Shown: piece by piece, positions 14,232 to 22,926 of the stretch
Layout: every line of letters starts with the position of its first letter
How positions within the stretch are numbered: position 1 is the first letter of the stretch
NCBI GenBank assembly: GCA_947631395.1
Contig: CANRLF010000001.1
Coordinates: forward strand, 62,001-126,000
DNA length: 64,000 nt
Reading direction: 5' to 3'
From: an uncultured Oscillospiraceae bacterium
GTDB lineage: Bacteria > Bacillota > Clostridia > Oscillospirales > Oscillospiraceae
Program-made: the position numbers and the translations under genes
The notes under the pieces: model-generated
What the model saw: only the letters and a program-made list of their open reading frames with translations
The model's database searches: none
Told to the model about the DNA's origin: nothing

Positions 14232-15200
14232 ATGCCTTTAGTAACAACTACCGAGATGTTCAAAAAAGCCTATGACGGCGGGTACGCTGTGGGCGCGTTC
14301 AACGTAAACAACATGGAGATCGTCCAGGGCATCACCGAGGCTGCCAGGGAGCAGCGGGCGCCCCTTATTCTCCAGGTCAGCAAGGGAGCGCGGGCCTATG
14401 CCAACCACACCTATCTTGTGAAGCTGGTTGAGGCCGCGGTCATCGAGTGCCCGGAGATACCCATCGCGCTGCATCTGGACCACGGTCCCGACTTTGAGAC
14501 CTGCAAGTCCTGCATCGACGGCGGCTTCACCTCAGTTATGATCGACGCCAGCTCCAAGCCCTTCAAGGAGAATATCGAGATCACCCGCAAGGTGGTCGAG
14601 TACGCCCACGACCACGGCGTGGTGGTGGAGGCTGAGCTTGGCTCTCTGGCCGGAGTGGAGGACGAGGTCAACGTCTCAGCCGAGGACTCCAGCTACACCC
14701 GCCCGGAGGAGGTGGAGGAGTTCGTGCAGAAAACCGGCTGTGACTCACTGGCTATCGCCATCGGCACCAGCCACGGCGCTTATAAGTTCACCGCCGCCCA
14801 GTGCACCCGCAACGAGCAGGGCGTTCTTGTTCCCCCTCCGCTGAGGTTCGACATCCTTGAGGAGGTATCCCGCAGGCTTCCGGGCTTCCCCATCGTGCTC
14901 CACGGCTCCTCCAGCGTACCTCAGGAGTTCGTGAAGATGATAAACGAAAACGGCGGCAAGATGCCTGACGCCGTGGGTATCCCCGAGGAGCAGCTCAGGA
15001 AGGCCGCTACGCTTTCGGTGTGCAAGATCAACATCGACTCTGACCTTCGTCTTGCCATGACCGGCTCCATCCGCAAGTATTTCGCGGAGCATCCGGATCA
15101 TTTCGACCCGCGCCAGTATCTGACGCCGGCCCGCGCCAACATCAAGGCCATCGTGACCCACAAGCTCATCGACGTCCTCGGCTGCGCCGGCAAGGCGTGA
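14232..15200 (+). CDS. fba: Class II fructose-1,6-bisphosphate aldolase family protein
   Basis: A 322-residue zinc-dependent aldolase, which would interconvert fructose 1,6-bisphosphate with glyceraldehyde 3-phosphate and dihydroxyacetone phosphate in glycolysis. The start of the barrel AVGAFNVNNMEIVQG, the zinc ligands in LHLDHGPDFETC and VEAELGSLAGVEDEV, the phosphate site IGTSHGAYKF and VLHGSSSVPQEF are all present; the Asn-Ile-Asp of KINIDSDLR is the usual phosphate-binding end. Length fits the class II fba/gatY group; tagatose-bisphosphate aldolase is an alternative, but the position alone in the genome section favours the glycolytic enzyme. ATG 14232 follows AGGAGTGG; a GTG at 14223 is less likely. 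The leader is unusually structured. Confidence 0.9.
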   Translation: MPLVTTTEMFKKAYDGGYAVGAFNVNNMEIVQGITEAAREQRAPLILQVSKGARAYANHTYLVKLVEAAVIECPEIPIALHLDHGPDFETCKSCIDGGFTSVMIDASSKPFKENIEITRKVVEYAHDHGVVVEAELGSLAGVEDEVNVSAEDSSYTRPEEVEEFVQKTGCDSLAIAIGTSHGAYKFTAAQCTRNEQGVLVPPPLRFDILEEVSRRLPGFPIVLHGSSSVPQEFVKMINENGGKMPDAVGIPEEQLRKAATLSVCKINIDSDLRLAMTGSIRKYFAEHPDHFDPRQYLTPARANIKAIVTHKLIDVLGCAGKA

Positions 15201-15227
15201 TCGCGCTTTAGAAATAGACCGACCGAC

Positions 15228-15272
15228 GGAGCGATCGGGCCTTGTGGTTTCGGGGCTTCGGTCGCTCCCCAT
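15228..15272 (+). terminator. Likely terminator of the aldolase gene
   Basis: GGAGCGA (15228-15234) pairs with TCGCTCC (15262-15268), with further pairing inside. The tail has only a short T-run. Confidence 0.4.
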
Positions 15273-15289
15273 TTTACCCGGGTGGTGAG

Positions 15290-17263
15290 ATGATGGATAA
15301 CAAGAAAAACGATTTGGACATACGCGACGGCCTTTCCGACCCGTCCATGGAGGGGGTAGACCTCTCGGGACTGACGGTGGACGACATCCTGGCGGAGGAG
15401 AGAGGGCAGACGCCGCAAGCTCCGGAGCGGGAGCCGTCGGAGTCGGAGTATCCCTCGGGGTACGCAGAGCCGGAGTATCCGCAGGAGCCGGAGTACGCGG
15501 AGCCTGAGTATCAACCGGAGCCGGAGTATCCGCCGGAGCCTGAGTATACGGAGTATGCTGAGGACGACGAGCCGGAGCTCTTGACGCCCAGGCGGAGAGC
15601 GAGAAGGCGTGAGGAACGGCCGGAGGAGGAATACGGGGAGTACGAGGAGGAAGTGACCTCCGGCGGTATCTCCCTCGGCATCAGCAACGGCTTTTTGGGC
15701 CTTTTGGCGCTGACGGTGCTTGACCTTTTGCTCCTGGGCACCGCGGTTGTGCCGGACCTTCCCGATCCGGCGTGGACGATACTTACGGTGGCGGCGCTTA
15801 TCATCGCATGTGTGCCGCTGCTCCTGTTCGGCCTTTGGGGGACAGGCGGCGGGCGGATACCGGCGCCGTTCATAATGCTGGCGGCGGTGATCATTTACGC
15901 CATGACGGCGAGGCTCGTGGAGGCGACGATAGCCGCGTCGCTGTTCAACGTGTGCTATGCCATAGTGCAGGCGTACTGCGAAAGACAGCTCGACATATTG
16001 TCGGACAGCCTGGGGCGGAACGAGGAGCCGGAGGACCCGAGGGTGACGCTGAGGCGCATGACGTGCGTCAAGGGGGTCATTGGCGGGCAGATCGAGCCCA
16101 TGGTCAGCCAGCGCCGGAGAGAGACGGTCACGCTCCTTGGCGCTATCGCCCTGGCGCTTCTGTTCTCCCTTATACCGCCGCTGATCGACGGGATGAACTT
16201 TCTGAAGTGGATCGCAAGGGGCGCGGTGGTGCTGTCGCTGTGCGCATACTACGCCCAGTCCGCGTCCACCGTGGCGTATCTGAACGCGGTGAAGTCCGCG
16301 TTTGCCAGCGGGGTGTGCTTCGCCGGCGCGGACGTGCTGGCGGACGCGGCCAACGCGACCTCGGTGCTGTTTAACAAAACGGGAACCATCACCGACGGCA
16401 ACTACGTCGTGAAGGCAGTGGACCCGGTCAGGATAAGCGAGGAACAGCTGCTGTATCTGGCGTCCTACGCCGGGGCGTACTCCAACCACGCGCTGATGAG
16501 GGCTATAAGGCAGTATTCGGGCTTCGAGCCGGACAAGAGCCGCATATTGCGCCACAGGATCCAGCCGGGATTTGGAAGTATGGCCATGATGGAGGGCAAC
16601 CAGGTCGTTGGCGTGGGCAATATAGACTTCATGGAGAAGCTGGGCATAAGGGGGAACCTGTATGTCAGCGGCGACACGTGCGTGTTCGTCAGCGTCGGGC
16701 GCACATGCGTGGGGAGGATAGACTTCGCCGACAGGCTGAGCGACGGCGCGCAGAGCATAGCAAACGCCCTGCGGCGCGAGCGCGTGGCCAATGTGGCCCT
16801 TATGACAGGCGATAACGCCCTGAGCGCCACGAATATAGGCAAGAGCGTCAATATATCCGAGATATACTCCGACTGCCGCCCGCAGGAGAAGGCGGCGAGG
16901 CTCAAATATATCATGGACACCCAGGAGCGGGGCGACAGCCTTATAGTCGTAAGCCACGCCGGGGAGGACAGTGACCTTCTGGAGATGGCGGACATAGGCG
17001 TGACGCTGGGCATTGGCCTTGAGGCCACGGACAAGTTCCCGGACGTCGTCATTCCCACCGGAGGGCTCATGGCCCTTCCGAAGCTCATACGGGTGGCGAA
17101 GAAGGCGGGGCGGAGCGTACTTGTAAACGACCTTGTCTATGTGGCGGTCAGGTCCCTGGCGGCAATACTGGCCCTTACGGGGGTATTGCCGATGTGGGCG
17201 GCGGTGATCGTCATGTCGGCGGTGCAGATCGGGACCTTTATGGCGGCGGACACGGCCGCCTGA
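15290..17263 (+). CDS. P-type ATPase homologue without the phosphorylated aspartate (pseudo-pump)
   Basis: A 657-residue membrane protein. Residues 45-120 are a charged tail with repeats of EPEY (E, P, Y-rich), then RRRARRREERPEEE. From about 130 several membrane segments follow, and a P-type ATPase core: the phosphorylation motif reads FNKTGTITDG, with N362 in place of the aspartate that every active pump needs. MTGDNALSATNIGKSV is the normal hinge region, but the GDGxND loop is replaced by AGEDSDLLEMADIGVTLG. No CPC or similar ion motif is seen in the membrane part. It therefore probably cannot pump and may act as a sensor or scaffold. ATG 15290 and 15293 are both possible starts after GGTGGTGAG. 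It follows the aldolase gene and has its own terminator. Confidence 0.85.
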   Translation: MMDNKKNDLDIRDGLSDPSMEGVDLSGLTVDDILAEERGQTPQAPEREPSESEYPSGYAEPEYPQEPEYAEPEYQPEPEYPPEPEYTEYAEDDEPELLTPRRRARRREERPEEEYGEYEEEVTSGGISLGISNGFLGLLALTVLDLLLLGTAVVPDLPDPAWTILTVAALIIACVPLLLFGLWGTGGGRIPAPFIMLAAVIIYAMTARLVEATIAASLFNVCYAIVQAYCERQLDILSDSLGRNEEPEDPRVTLRRMTCVKGVIGGQIEPMVSQRRRETVTLLGAIALALLFSLIPPLIDGMNFLKWIARGAVVLSLCAYYAQSASTVAYLNAVKSAFASGVCFAGADVLADAANATSVLFNKTGTITDGNYVVKAVDPVRISEEQLLYLASYAGAYSNHALMRAIRQYSGFEPDKSRILRHRIQPGFGSMAMMEGNQVVGVGNIDFMEKLGIRGNLYVSGDTCVFVSVGRTCVGRIDFADRLSDGAQSIANALRRERVANVALMTGDNALSATNIGKSVNISEIYSDCRPQEKAARLKYIMDTQERGDSLIVVSHAGEDSDLLEMADIGVTLGIGLEATDKFPDVVIPTGGLMALPKLIRVAKKAGRSVLVNDLVYVAVRSLAAILALTGVLPMWAAVIVMSAVQIGTFMAADTAA

Positions 17264-17290
17264 AATAGCGCGACGTACAGAAATACGAAT

Positions 17291-17331
17291 AGCCGGCTTG
17301 AGGAGAGCTCCTCGGGCCGGCTGTTGTTTTG
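17291..17331 (+). terminator. Terminator of the P-type ATPase homologue gene
   Basis: Stem AGCCGGC (17291-17297) and GCCGGCT (17316-17322) with an inner GAGGAG/CTCCTC stem, then a T-rich tail. Confidence 0.85.
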
Positions 17332-17341
17332 TTCCCGGGCG

Positions 17342-17620
17342 CTATACGGTCGTGGCGGCGCAGAGACGGTCGTAGACCACGTCCTTCAGGGTCACGGGGG
17401 TGACAAGGCCACGGTGGAGCTCACGCAGGAGCTCCGCGGCCCGGTCGGGGGTCCCGAACACGTCGAGGACCTGGGACGAGTCGCCACGGGAGCTCTCCAC
17501 AGCCACGCCGTAGCGGGTGAGAGGGGCGCCGTCGACGGTCATCTCGGTCTTTGTGAGGTAATAGGTCAGTGAAAAGCCCAGGGACAGATCGGAATAAAGC
17601 TTAGTATACGCGGTTTCCAT
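17342..17620 (-). CDS. Small conserved protein, DUF6514-like
   Basis: A 92-residue soluble protein. It begins with METAYTKLY and contains LTYYLTKTEMTVDGAPLTRYGVAVES, a pattern of beta strands that resembles the DUF6514 family of Clostridia, though I am not certain. The second half, FGTPDRAAELLRELHRGLVTPVTLKDVVYD, looks like one helix followed by a short helix ending in a conserved LxDVVxD. No metal or catalytic motif is seen. The gene stands alone on the minus strand and converges with the P-type ATPase homologue gene. GGGAGGCTG precedes the start. The role is unknown. Confidence 0.65.
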   Translation of the reverse strand: METAYTKLYSDLSLGFSLTYYLTKTEMTVDGAPLTRYGVAVESSRGDSSQVLDVFGTPDRAAELLRELHRGLVTPVTLKDVVYDRLCAATTV

Positions 17621-17764
17621 TTAACAGCCTCCCGGATAATTTTATTTGATGGGATTATTATCCAACAAAATAAATAAAAAATCCAGAAAAACCGTCATCG
17701 AATTTTTGACGTGAGGTGACAAATTTCGCTATTTACCGCGTTTACGCGCTAAATTACGCGAAAG

Positions 17765-18523
17765 TCAGCCGTCAACGATGAACTCGCCGCCGTCGCCGAA
17801 GTTCCAGAAGCCACGCACACCGGCGGCCTCAGCGGCCACCTGGAACTGATATTTGGCGATGCCGAGGTCGTTGTATTTCAGGATATTGGCGTTTTCACGC
17901 CAGATGCGGGCGGTGACGAGGCCGTCCTTATAGACGATATTGACGGGCTGTTGATTTACGGCGGAGGGGCCCATCTTTACGGCCTCGACGCCGGAGGCGA
18001 TCCAGCGGGGCAGGGTGGACAGGGGGTGATCGAACTCGATGAACTGCTCGAGCTTGCGGTCCTTGCCGCGGATGGCGGCGCGGATGGTGCGCTGTTTGAG
18101 GGGGACCTTGGCGGTGGCGTAGCCCAGGGGTATAACGGACCAGAGCCGACGGTCCTCCGTAAGCTCCACATCCACCGACTTGCGGTCGAAGGTACCGGCG
18201 ACCCAGCAGGTCCCAAGGCCCAGCGCCACGGCGCGGAGCACGAGCTTCTGGCCGAAATAGCCGACCATCTCGGCGCTTATCTCGTCGGCGCCGCCGATGA
18301 GCAGGGCGCAGGTGGACACAGAACCGGAGAACATGGCCCCGGAGAGCTTCACGGCGGCTTTGGAGGCGTCGCCGGTGTGGATGAGGCGAAAATCAAGGCC
18401 GGATTGGCTGTTGATCTCGTCCGTAAGGGACCGGAGCTCCTCGACGATGTGGGGCTCCAGGACGCGCTTTTCAAATGAGCGCACGGAAACGCGCCGGAGG
18501 AGGGCCTCATATTCGGTTAACAT
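17765..18523 (-). CDS. Nitroreductase-family flavoprotein
   Basis: A 252-residue member of the nitroreductase superfamily. The N-terminal RRVSVRSFEKRVLE is the usual FMN-phosphate arginine block, LVLRAVALGLGTCWVAGTF is the conserved helix and glycine turn of the FMN site, and MGPSAVNQQPVNIVY (near residue 190) resembles the PSAxNxQPW motif. In most family members that motif comes early and is followed by the rest; here the order is of the duplicated or TM1586-like half-type, which folds as one chain with pseudo-symmetry. It probably uses FMN and NAD(P)H on an unknown substrate. The start follows GGAGATGATATT. A direct repeat GTTAACATAATAT occurs at the gene start and 53 bases upstream. Confidence 0.8.
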   Translation of the reverse strand: MLTEYEALLRRVSVRSFEKRVLEPHIVEELRSLTDEINSQSGLDFRLIHTGDASKAAVKLSGAMFSGSVSTCALLIGGADEISAEMVGYFGQKLVLRAVALGLGTCWVAGTFDRKSVDVELTEDRRLWSVIPLGYATAKVPLKQRTIRAAIRGKDRKLEQFIEFDHPLSTLPRWIASGVEAVKMGPSAVNQQPVNIVYKDGLVTARIWRENANILKYNDLGIAKYQFQVAAEAAGVRGFWNFGDGGEFIVDG

Positions 18524-18602
18524 AATATCATCTCCGATTAATTTTAAAGTTAGTTTACATAATTAATGAAGTTAACATAATATAGATGCAGGGTATCGGG
18601 AC

Positions 18603-19367
18603 TCAGCTGTCCTCGGGCAGGGTCCTTACGGTGAAGCCGGTCTTTGACGCGAGGGAGCCGGGGATGGCGGTGTAGTCGCGGAGCCCTGAGGGCGCGGGGA
18701 GGATGTGGGCGGCCACGGCGGAGACGCACTGGTTATTGAAGAAGATGAGGTAGTCGACGAGCTCTATGTCGAGGGCCCTGAGGGAGAGGCGGAGCTCGAG
18801 TATAAGGTCGATCTCGAGGCTGCCGGGGGCGCCGGTGAAGTTCACCAGGTTGTGGGCCAGGATGACCGTCCTCGCGCCGGCCCGGACGGCGGGGGACACG
18901 AATACGGTAAGGTCAAGCTTTTCAGGGGGAAAGGGGCCTTCGTGGACGGGGACGCAGGCCACGGCGCGGCCGTCGCCGGAGATACAGAGCTCCAGGACGA
19001 GCTCACGGTCAACGCCGGTGAATTTTGAGCCCAGGAAGCGCCTGGCGGAGCTCAGGGTCCGGATAACGGCCCCGTCGTGCCGCTGGCTCTCGGCACGGGC
19101 GGCCAGGGCCCGGGAGGCCTCGATGAAAAGGGCCGCGTCCTCGCCGACGCCGCGGATATTCATAAGCTCCGCCCTGGTGAGGGAGGCGACGCCGGGAAAG
19201 CCACCGTGGCCCAGGACAAGCTCCTCGGCCAACGGCCGTGTGTCACGGCGGGGCAACAGGGAGTAGAGGGCTATCTCGGCAAGCTCGGCGTCGGAGAGGA
19301 CGCCGGGGCCAAATTTCAGGTATTTCCGGCGCATACGCTCACGGTGGCCGCTGTGGGGACTGTTCAT
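18603..19367 (-). CDS. RadC-like protein with degenerate JAMM metal site
   Basis: A 254-residue RadC paralogue. The N-terminal helix-hairpin-helix part is normal (VLSDAELAEIALYSLLPRRDT; LMNIRGVGEDAALFIEA near 68-84). In the JAB/JAMM half, the metal motif HxHxxGxxxPSxxD reads LAHNLVNFTGAPGSLEID: H172 stays, the second histidine is L174 and the aspartate is shifted or lost. It is therefore unlikely to hold the zinc ion. Its start overlaps the stop of the upstream paralogue by four bases (ATGA) and has its own GGAGGTGAG site, so both are made together and may form a mixed dimer. RadC's role is unclear even in model species. Confidence 0.85.
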   Translation of the reverse strand: MNSPHSGHRERMRRKYLKFGPGVLSDAELAEIALYSLLPRRDTRPLAEELVLGHGGFPGVASLTRAELMNIRGVGEDAALFIEASRALAARAESQRHDGAVIRTLSSARRFLGSKFTGVDRELVLELCISGDGRAVACVPVHEGPFPPEKLDLTVFVSPAVRAGARTVILAHNLVNFTGAPGSLEIDLILELRLSLRALDIELVDYLIFFNNQCVSAVAAHILPAPSGLRDYTAIPGSLASKTGFTVRTLPEDS

Positions 19368-20104
19368 TTTCTCACCTCCGGGTCTGCCGGGATGCGGTAT
19401 CTGCCCTCCGCCACGGTGTCAAGAAGGCCGTCAGCGGCAAGGGATACGTATGTATCGCCGGAGATTATCATATGGTCAAGGAGCCTTATGCCGAGGGACG
19501 CCAGGGATGCGCGGAGCTCGGCGGTTATGGCTCTGTCGGCGTCAGAGGGAAGAGGGTCGCATGTGGGGTGGTTGTGGGCGATTATCACATTTCCCGCGTC
19601 CCGGCCCATGGCTCCGCCCAGCACCGGGAAGAGGTCCAGGCGCGCGGACATGGCCGAGCCCCGGGCGATGAGGTCCACGCCGAGAGGGAGGAGAAAGCCG
19701 TCGAGGTACATGGCGTACACGGCCTCGGTATCAAGGCCGCGGAACCGGGGCATGAGGAGCCTGGCCGCAAGGTCAGGCGAGGCGACCGCTTGGGACCGCT
19801 CGTACTGGGCCTGACCGCGCAGGTAGATATTGCCGAGACAGCTTATCAGCACAGCCGTCTTTTCGCCTACGCCCCGGATGCTCATAAGCTCCCGCACGGA
19901 GGAGGACAGGGCGTTCCAGACTGTGGTGTAGTGGGCCATAAGCTTTTTCGACAGGGCCCGGGCGTCCTTTACGTGGGCAACGCCAAGGTACGCCTCCAGG
20001 AGCTGTTGATCGGTGAGGCCGTCGGGGCCGGTCTCGTACAGCCACCGGCGATAGAGCTCCTTTCGATTTTCCGTATCCTCACCCCCCTGAAAACGTATTT
20101 TCAA
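19364..20104 (-). CDS. radC: RadC family protein with intact JAMM motif
   Basis: A 246-residue RadC/UPF0758 protein. The N-terminal part has GLTDQQLLEAYLG and a helix-hairpin-helix (LMSIRGVGEKTAVLIS, 73-88). The C-terminal JAB domain carries the full metal motif HNHPTCDPLPSDAD, with H177, H179 and D190, so it can bind zinc like a metalloprotease or nuclease of the JAMM class. RadC proteins were once linked to DNA repair; this is not settled, and many relatives travel with mobile elements. The frame begins at TTG 20104 without a clear ribosome site; the GGGGGGTGAGG just inside suggests that the real start may lie a few codons in. The gene is coupled to a second paralogue. Confidence 0.85.
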   Translation of the reverse strand: MKIRFQGGEDTENRKELYRRWLYETGPDGLTDQQLLEAYLGVAHVKDARALSKKLMAHYTTVWNALSSSVRELMSIRGVGEKTAVLISCLGNIYLRGQAQYERSQAVASPDLAARLLMPRFRGLDTEAVYAMYLDGFLLPLGVDLIARGSAMSARLDLFPVLGGAMGRDAGNVIIAHNHPTCDPLPSDADRAITAELRASLASLGIRLLDHMIISGDTYVSLAADGLLDTVAEGRYRIPADPEVRK

Positions 20105-20220
20105 TATGATTTTATAATCATTTTATAATCTGCCGCGCCGAAATTCAAGGGGACATTTCAAATCATTTGAAAATACTTACGCCGGGCGCTGAAAAGATGG
20201 GAGGAAAAGCGAATTTGGAC

Positions 20221-20249
20221 TTGCAAGAGGGGGAAAAAGAGGATATAAT
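20221..20249 (+). promoter_or_regulatory. Promoter of the membrane pyrophosphatase gene
   Basis: TTGCAA at 20221-20226 and TATAAT at 20244-20249, 17 bases apart, 36 bases before the start codon. A perfect palindrome TTTCAAAT-C-ATTTGAAA lies further upstream (20156-20172). Confidence 0.6.
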
Positions 20250-20284
20250 AACAAAGTTCATAATTTATTCATGGAGGTAATTTT

Positions 20285-22414
20285 ATGACCGCATGGTACT
20301 TAGTGCTGTGTCTCGTCATCCTCGGCATCGCATACGTTATCTTCAACTACATGAAGATAAAGAAGATGCGGGAGGGTACGGCGGACATGGTCGAAATGGC
20401 CGGGATAATCCGTTCCGGCGCAAACACCTTTATGCTCACGGAATATAAGAGCATATGTATAGTCCTGGTGGTCGTGGCTGTGATCTTCACCCTCTTCATC
20501 GAGAAAACCGCGGGACTCAGCTTCCTTCTGGGCGGGGCAATGAGCTCCGTGGTGTGCGTACTGGGTATGAAGAGCGCCACCTACGCCAACGTCCGCACCG
20601 CCAATAAGGCCAGGGAGAGCCTGTCCATCGGCGAGACGGTGAAGGTCGCCCTGTGCGGAGGCAGTGTCTCGGGACTGGCGGTACAGGCCTTCGGTATGCT
20701 GGGCCTCATCATCGTCATGCTCATCCAGGGCGGCGTGGACCACACCTCGGAGAGCACCGGACTTATAAAGATCGCCGGGCTTTCATGCAACCCCACGGTC
20801 ATGCGTGTGTCCACCTACTCTCTGGGCTGCTCCATCGTTGCCATGTTCAACAGGGTCGCCGGCGGCAACTACACCAAGGCCGCGGACATAAGCTCCGACA
20901 TCCTTGGCAAGATCCGGCATGACCTTCCGGAGGACGACAGCCGCGTACCTAACACCATCGCGGACTTCATCGGCGACAACGTAAACGACATAGCCGGTAA
21001 CTGCTCAGACCTTCTGGAGTCCTTCGTGGCGACGATGTCCGCGTCAATAATGATCGCCGTGACGCTCTATCAGACGAACACCGCTGTGGGAGAGGGCATC
21101 TTCAAGGCCACTATACTTTTCCCCATCATCCTGGCGGCCTGCGGCTTTGCCGGGTGCCTTGTGGGACTGGGCATCGCCAACTTCAAGAAGATGAGCGACA
21201 ATCCCTCAAGGGAGCTTGACCTGTCCACATGGATCTCGGCGGGACTTACGATAATACTCGGCGGCGTGGCATGTTATCTCATCTTCGGGAAGCTGGGAGA
21301 GAACGAGCTTTACAGTGATTTCAAGATCGGCTGGGCATCGCCCTGGGTGTCCGCGATCATGGGCATAGTTTCCGGCGTGGCTATCGGAGTCATCACGGAG
21401 TATTATACCTCCACCGACCACAAGCCCACAAGGGAGCTTGCGGAGATATGCGAGGAGGGCGAGGCCTTCGTGGTCACAAAGGGCGACGCCATAGGCTCGC
21501 GCTCCTGCCTTCTTCCCGTGCTCATCATAGCCGTGGCGCTTCTTGTCTCGGGCTTCCTGTGCGGGACATACGGCATAGCTATCGCGGCCCTGGGTATGCT
21601 GGCATTCGTGGGCGCGACAGTGTCCATTGACGCCTTCGGGCCCATCGCCGACAACGCCGGAGGACTTGCGGAGTCATGCCATCTTGATCCCGACGTGCGG
21701 AAAATAACCGACAAGCTGGACGCCGTGGGCAACACCACCGCCGCAATCGGCAAGGGCTTCGCTATCGGTTCCGCCGCCTTTGCCACCGTGTCGCTTATCG
21801 TGGCGTATGTGGGCTCTTACTCAGCGGGGCTCACGCCGGTGCTGAACTTCGCGTCCTTTACCGTGGTCGCCGGAGGTATACTGGGCGGGGCGCTTGTTGA
21901 GTACTTCTCCGCAATGCTCACCGACAACACCATTGACTCGGCAAAGATAATGGCCGACGAGGGGGACAAGATGATGTCCATCCCCGGTGTGCTGGAGGGC
22001 AAGGTGAAGCCCGATTACAACAAGATGATAAGGCTGGCGGCCCAGGAGGCCATCCACAAGATGGTCATACCCTCGGTCATCGCCCTGCTCATCCCCGTGG
22101 TGGGCGGCCTCATCTTCGGCGTGGAGTTCGTTGGAGGCATACTTGTGGGCGCGACCATCGTGGCTATCCCCAGGGCGATCTTCATGGGCAACTCCGGCGG
22201 GGCCTTCGACAACGCCAAGAAGTACATTGAGGGCGAGAATATACCTGGACACGGCAAGGGCTCCTCGGCCCATAAGGCGGCCGTCACCGGCGATACAATC
22301 GGCGACACCCGGAAGGATGTTGTGGGCGTGGCCCTTGACATATTCATCAAGCTCATGTCCACCGTCGCCAACACCCTGGCGCCGGTAATCAGGACAATAA
22401 CTTTACTCAAGTAA
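20285..22414 (+). CDS. hppA: Membrane-bound, potassium-dependent-type ion-pumping pyrophosphatase (divergent)
   Basis: A 709-residue integral membrane protein with about 15-16 membrane segments. It hydrolyses pyrophosphate and drives H+ or Na+ out of the cell, saving energy in fermenting anaerobes. The pyrophosphate-site aspartates are seen in AADISSDILGK, in DFIGDNVNDIAGNCSD, in DAFGPIADNAGGLAE and in the last loop GDTIGDTRKD. These blocks differ from the textbook versions (ADVGADLVGK; DNVGDNVGDCAG) in several places while keeping the charged residues. The A in VGNTTAAIGKGFAIGS is the mark of potassium-dependent enzymes; others have K there. Whether it pumps H+ or Na+ cannot be read with confidence. 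The gene is single and followed by a strong terminator. Confidence 0.93.
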   Translation: MTAWYLVLCLVILGIAYVIFNYMKIKKMREGTADMVEMAGIIRSGANTFMLTEYKSICIVLVVVAVIFTLFIEKTAGLSFLLGGAMSSVVCVLGMKSATYANVRTANKARESLSIGETVKVALCGGSVSGLAVQAFGMLGLIIVMLIQGGVDHTSESTGLIKIAGLSCNPTVMRVSTYSLGCSIVAMFNRVAGGNYTKAADISSDILGKIRHDLPEDDSRVPNTIADFIGDNVNDIAGNCSDLLESFVATMSASIMIAVTLYQTNTAVGEGIFKATILFPIILAACGFAGCLVGLGIANFKKMSDNPSRELDLSTWISAGLTIILGGVACYLIFGKLGENELYSDFKIGWASPWVSAIMGIVSGVAIGVITEYYTSTDHKPTRELAEICEEGEAFVVTKGDAIGSRSCLLPVLIIAVALLVSGFLCGTYGIAIAALGMLAFVGATVSIDAFGPIADNAGGLAESCHLDPDVRKITDKLDAVGNTTAAIGKGFAIGSAAFATVSLIVAYVGSYSAGLTPVLNFASFTVVAGGILGGALVEYFSAMLTDNTIDSAKIMADEGDKMMSIPGVLEGKVKPDYNKMIRLAAQEAIHKMVIPSVIALLIPVVGGLIFGVEFVGGILVGATIVAIPRAIFMGNSGGAFDNAKKYIEGENIPGHGKGSSAHKAAVTGDTIGDTRKDVVGVALDIFIKLMSTVANTLAPVIRTITLLK

Positions 22415-22433
22415 ATAGTTTTTTGAAAAGATG

Positions 22434-22464
22434 AAGGCTCCCCCGTGTAAGGGGGAGCCTTTTG
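22434..22464. terminator. Two-way terminator between hppA and the ACT-domain gene
   Basis: Stem AGGCTCCCC and GGGGAGCCT around loop GTGTAA, with a T-run on the right and a T-rich stretch on the opposite strand. Confidence 0.85.
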
Positions 22465-22479
22465 GTGTATCGAAATTTT

Positions 22480-22914
22480 TTAGATGCGGCTTATCTCGTC
22501 CTGCTCTACGGTGGCGATGCTGCGGGCTCTCAGGGCGGAGGTGGCGGAGGCGTTGTCGGCGACACGGAGGATCATATACGCTCCGGCGGAGGAGTGACCG
22601 CCCAGGAAGGCGTACATGTATTCCACGTTGACCTTCGCCTCAGACAGCACGTTGAGCACACGGTCAAGGCCGCCGGGCTCGTCGGGGACGGCCACGGCGA
22701 TGACGGGGGTGACGCTGTGGATGAAGCCGGCGTCCCGCAGGGTCGTGGAGGTGGCGTAGACGTCGTCGACGATGATCCTGACGATGCCGAAGTCCGACGT
22801 CTCAGCCAGGGACAGGGCACGCATGTCGATGTTGTTCCGGGCCAGGACCTCGGTCAAGGCGTGCATGGCGCCGGGGCGGTTTTCCACAAATACAGAGATC
22901 TGATTTATAGCCAT
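22480..22914 (-). CDS. Tandem ACT-domain protein
   Basis: A 144-residue protein made of two ACT domains: QISVFVENRPGAMHALTEVLARNNIDMRAL (residues 5-34) and VIAVAVPDEPGGLDRVLNVLSEAKVNVEYM (about 71-100). ACT domains bind amino acids and control enzymes; the NRPG and DEPG loops are the usual ligand sites. In many Clostridia this protein follows paaK/iorAB genes, as here: it starts 12 bases after paaK ends. It probably senses an aromatic amino acid or acid and tunes the operon's enzymes. No enzyme domain is present. The start follows AAGGAGGGACAGCT. Confidence 0.9.
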   Translation of the reverse strand: MAINQISVFVENRPGAMHALTEVLARNNIDMRALSLAETSDFGIVRIIVDDVYATSTTLRDAGFIHSVTPVIAVAVPDEPGGLDRVLNVLSEAKVNVEYMYAFLGGHSSAGAYMILRVADNASATSALRARSIATVEQDEISRI

Positions 22915-22926
22915 AGCTGTCCCTCC

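Noticed and set aside
15098..16957. 619-residue minus-strand open frame
   Set aside because: It is antisense to the P-type ATPase homologue and aldolase genes, has a low-complexity composition and no family features. The plus frames have clear motifs.
15290..17263. Functional copper or potassium P-type pump
   Set aside because: The phosphorylated aspartate is N362, the GDGxND loop is altered and no ion-site motif such as CPC is present.
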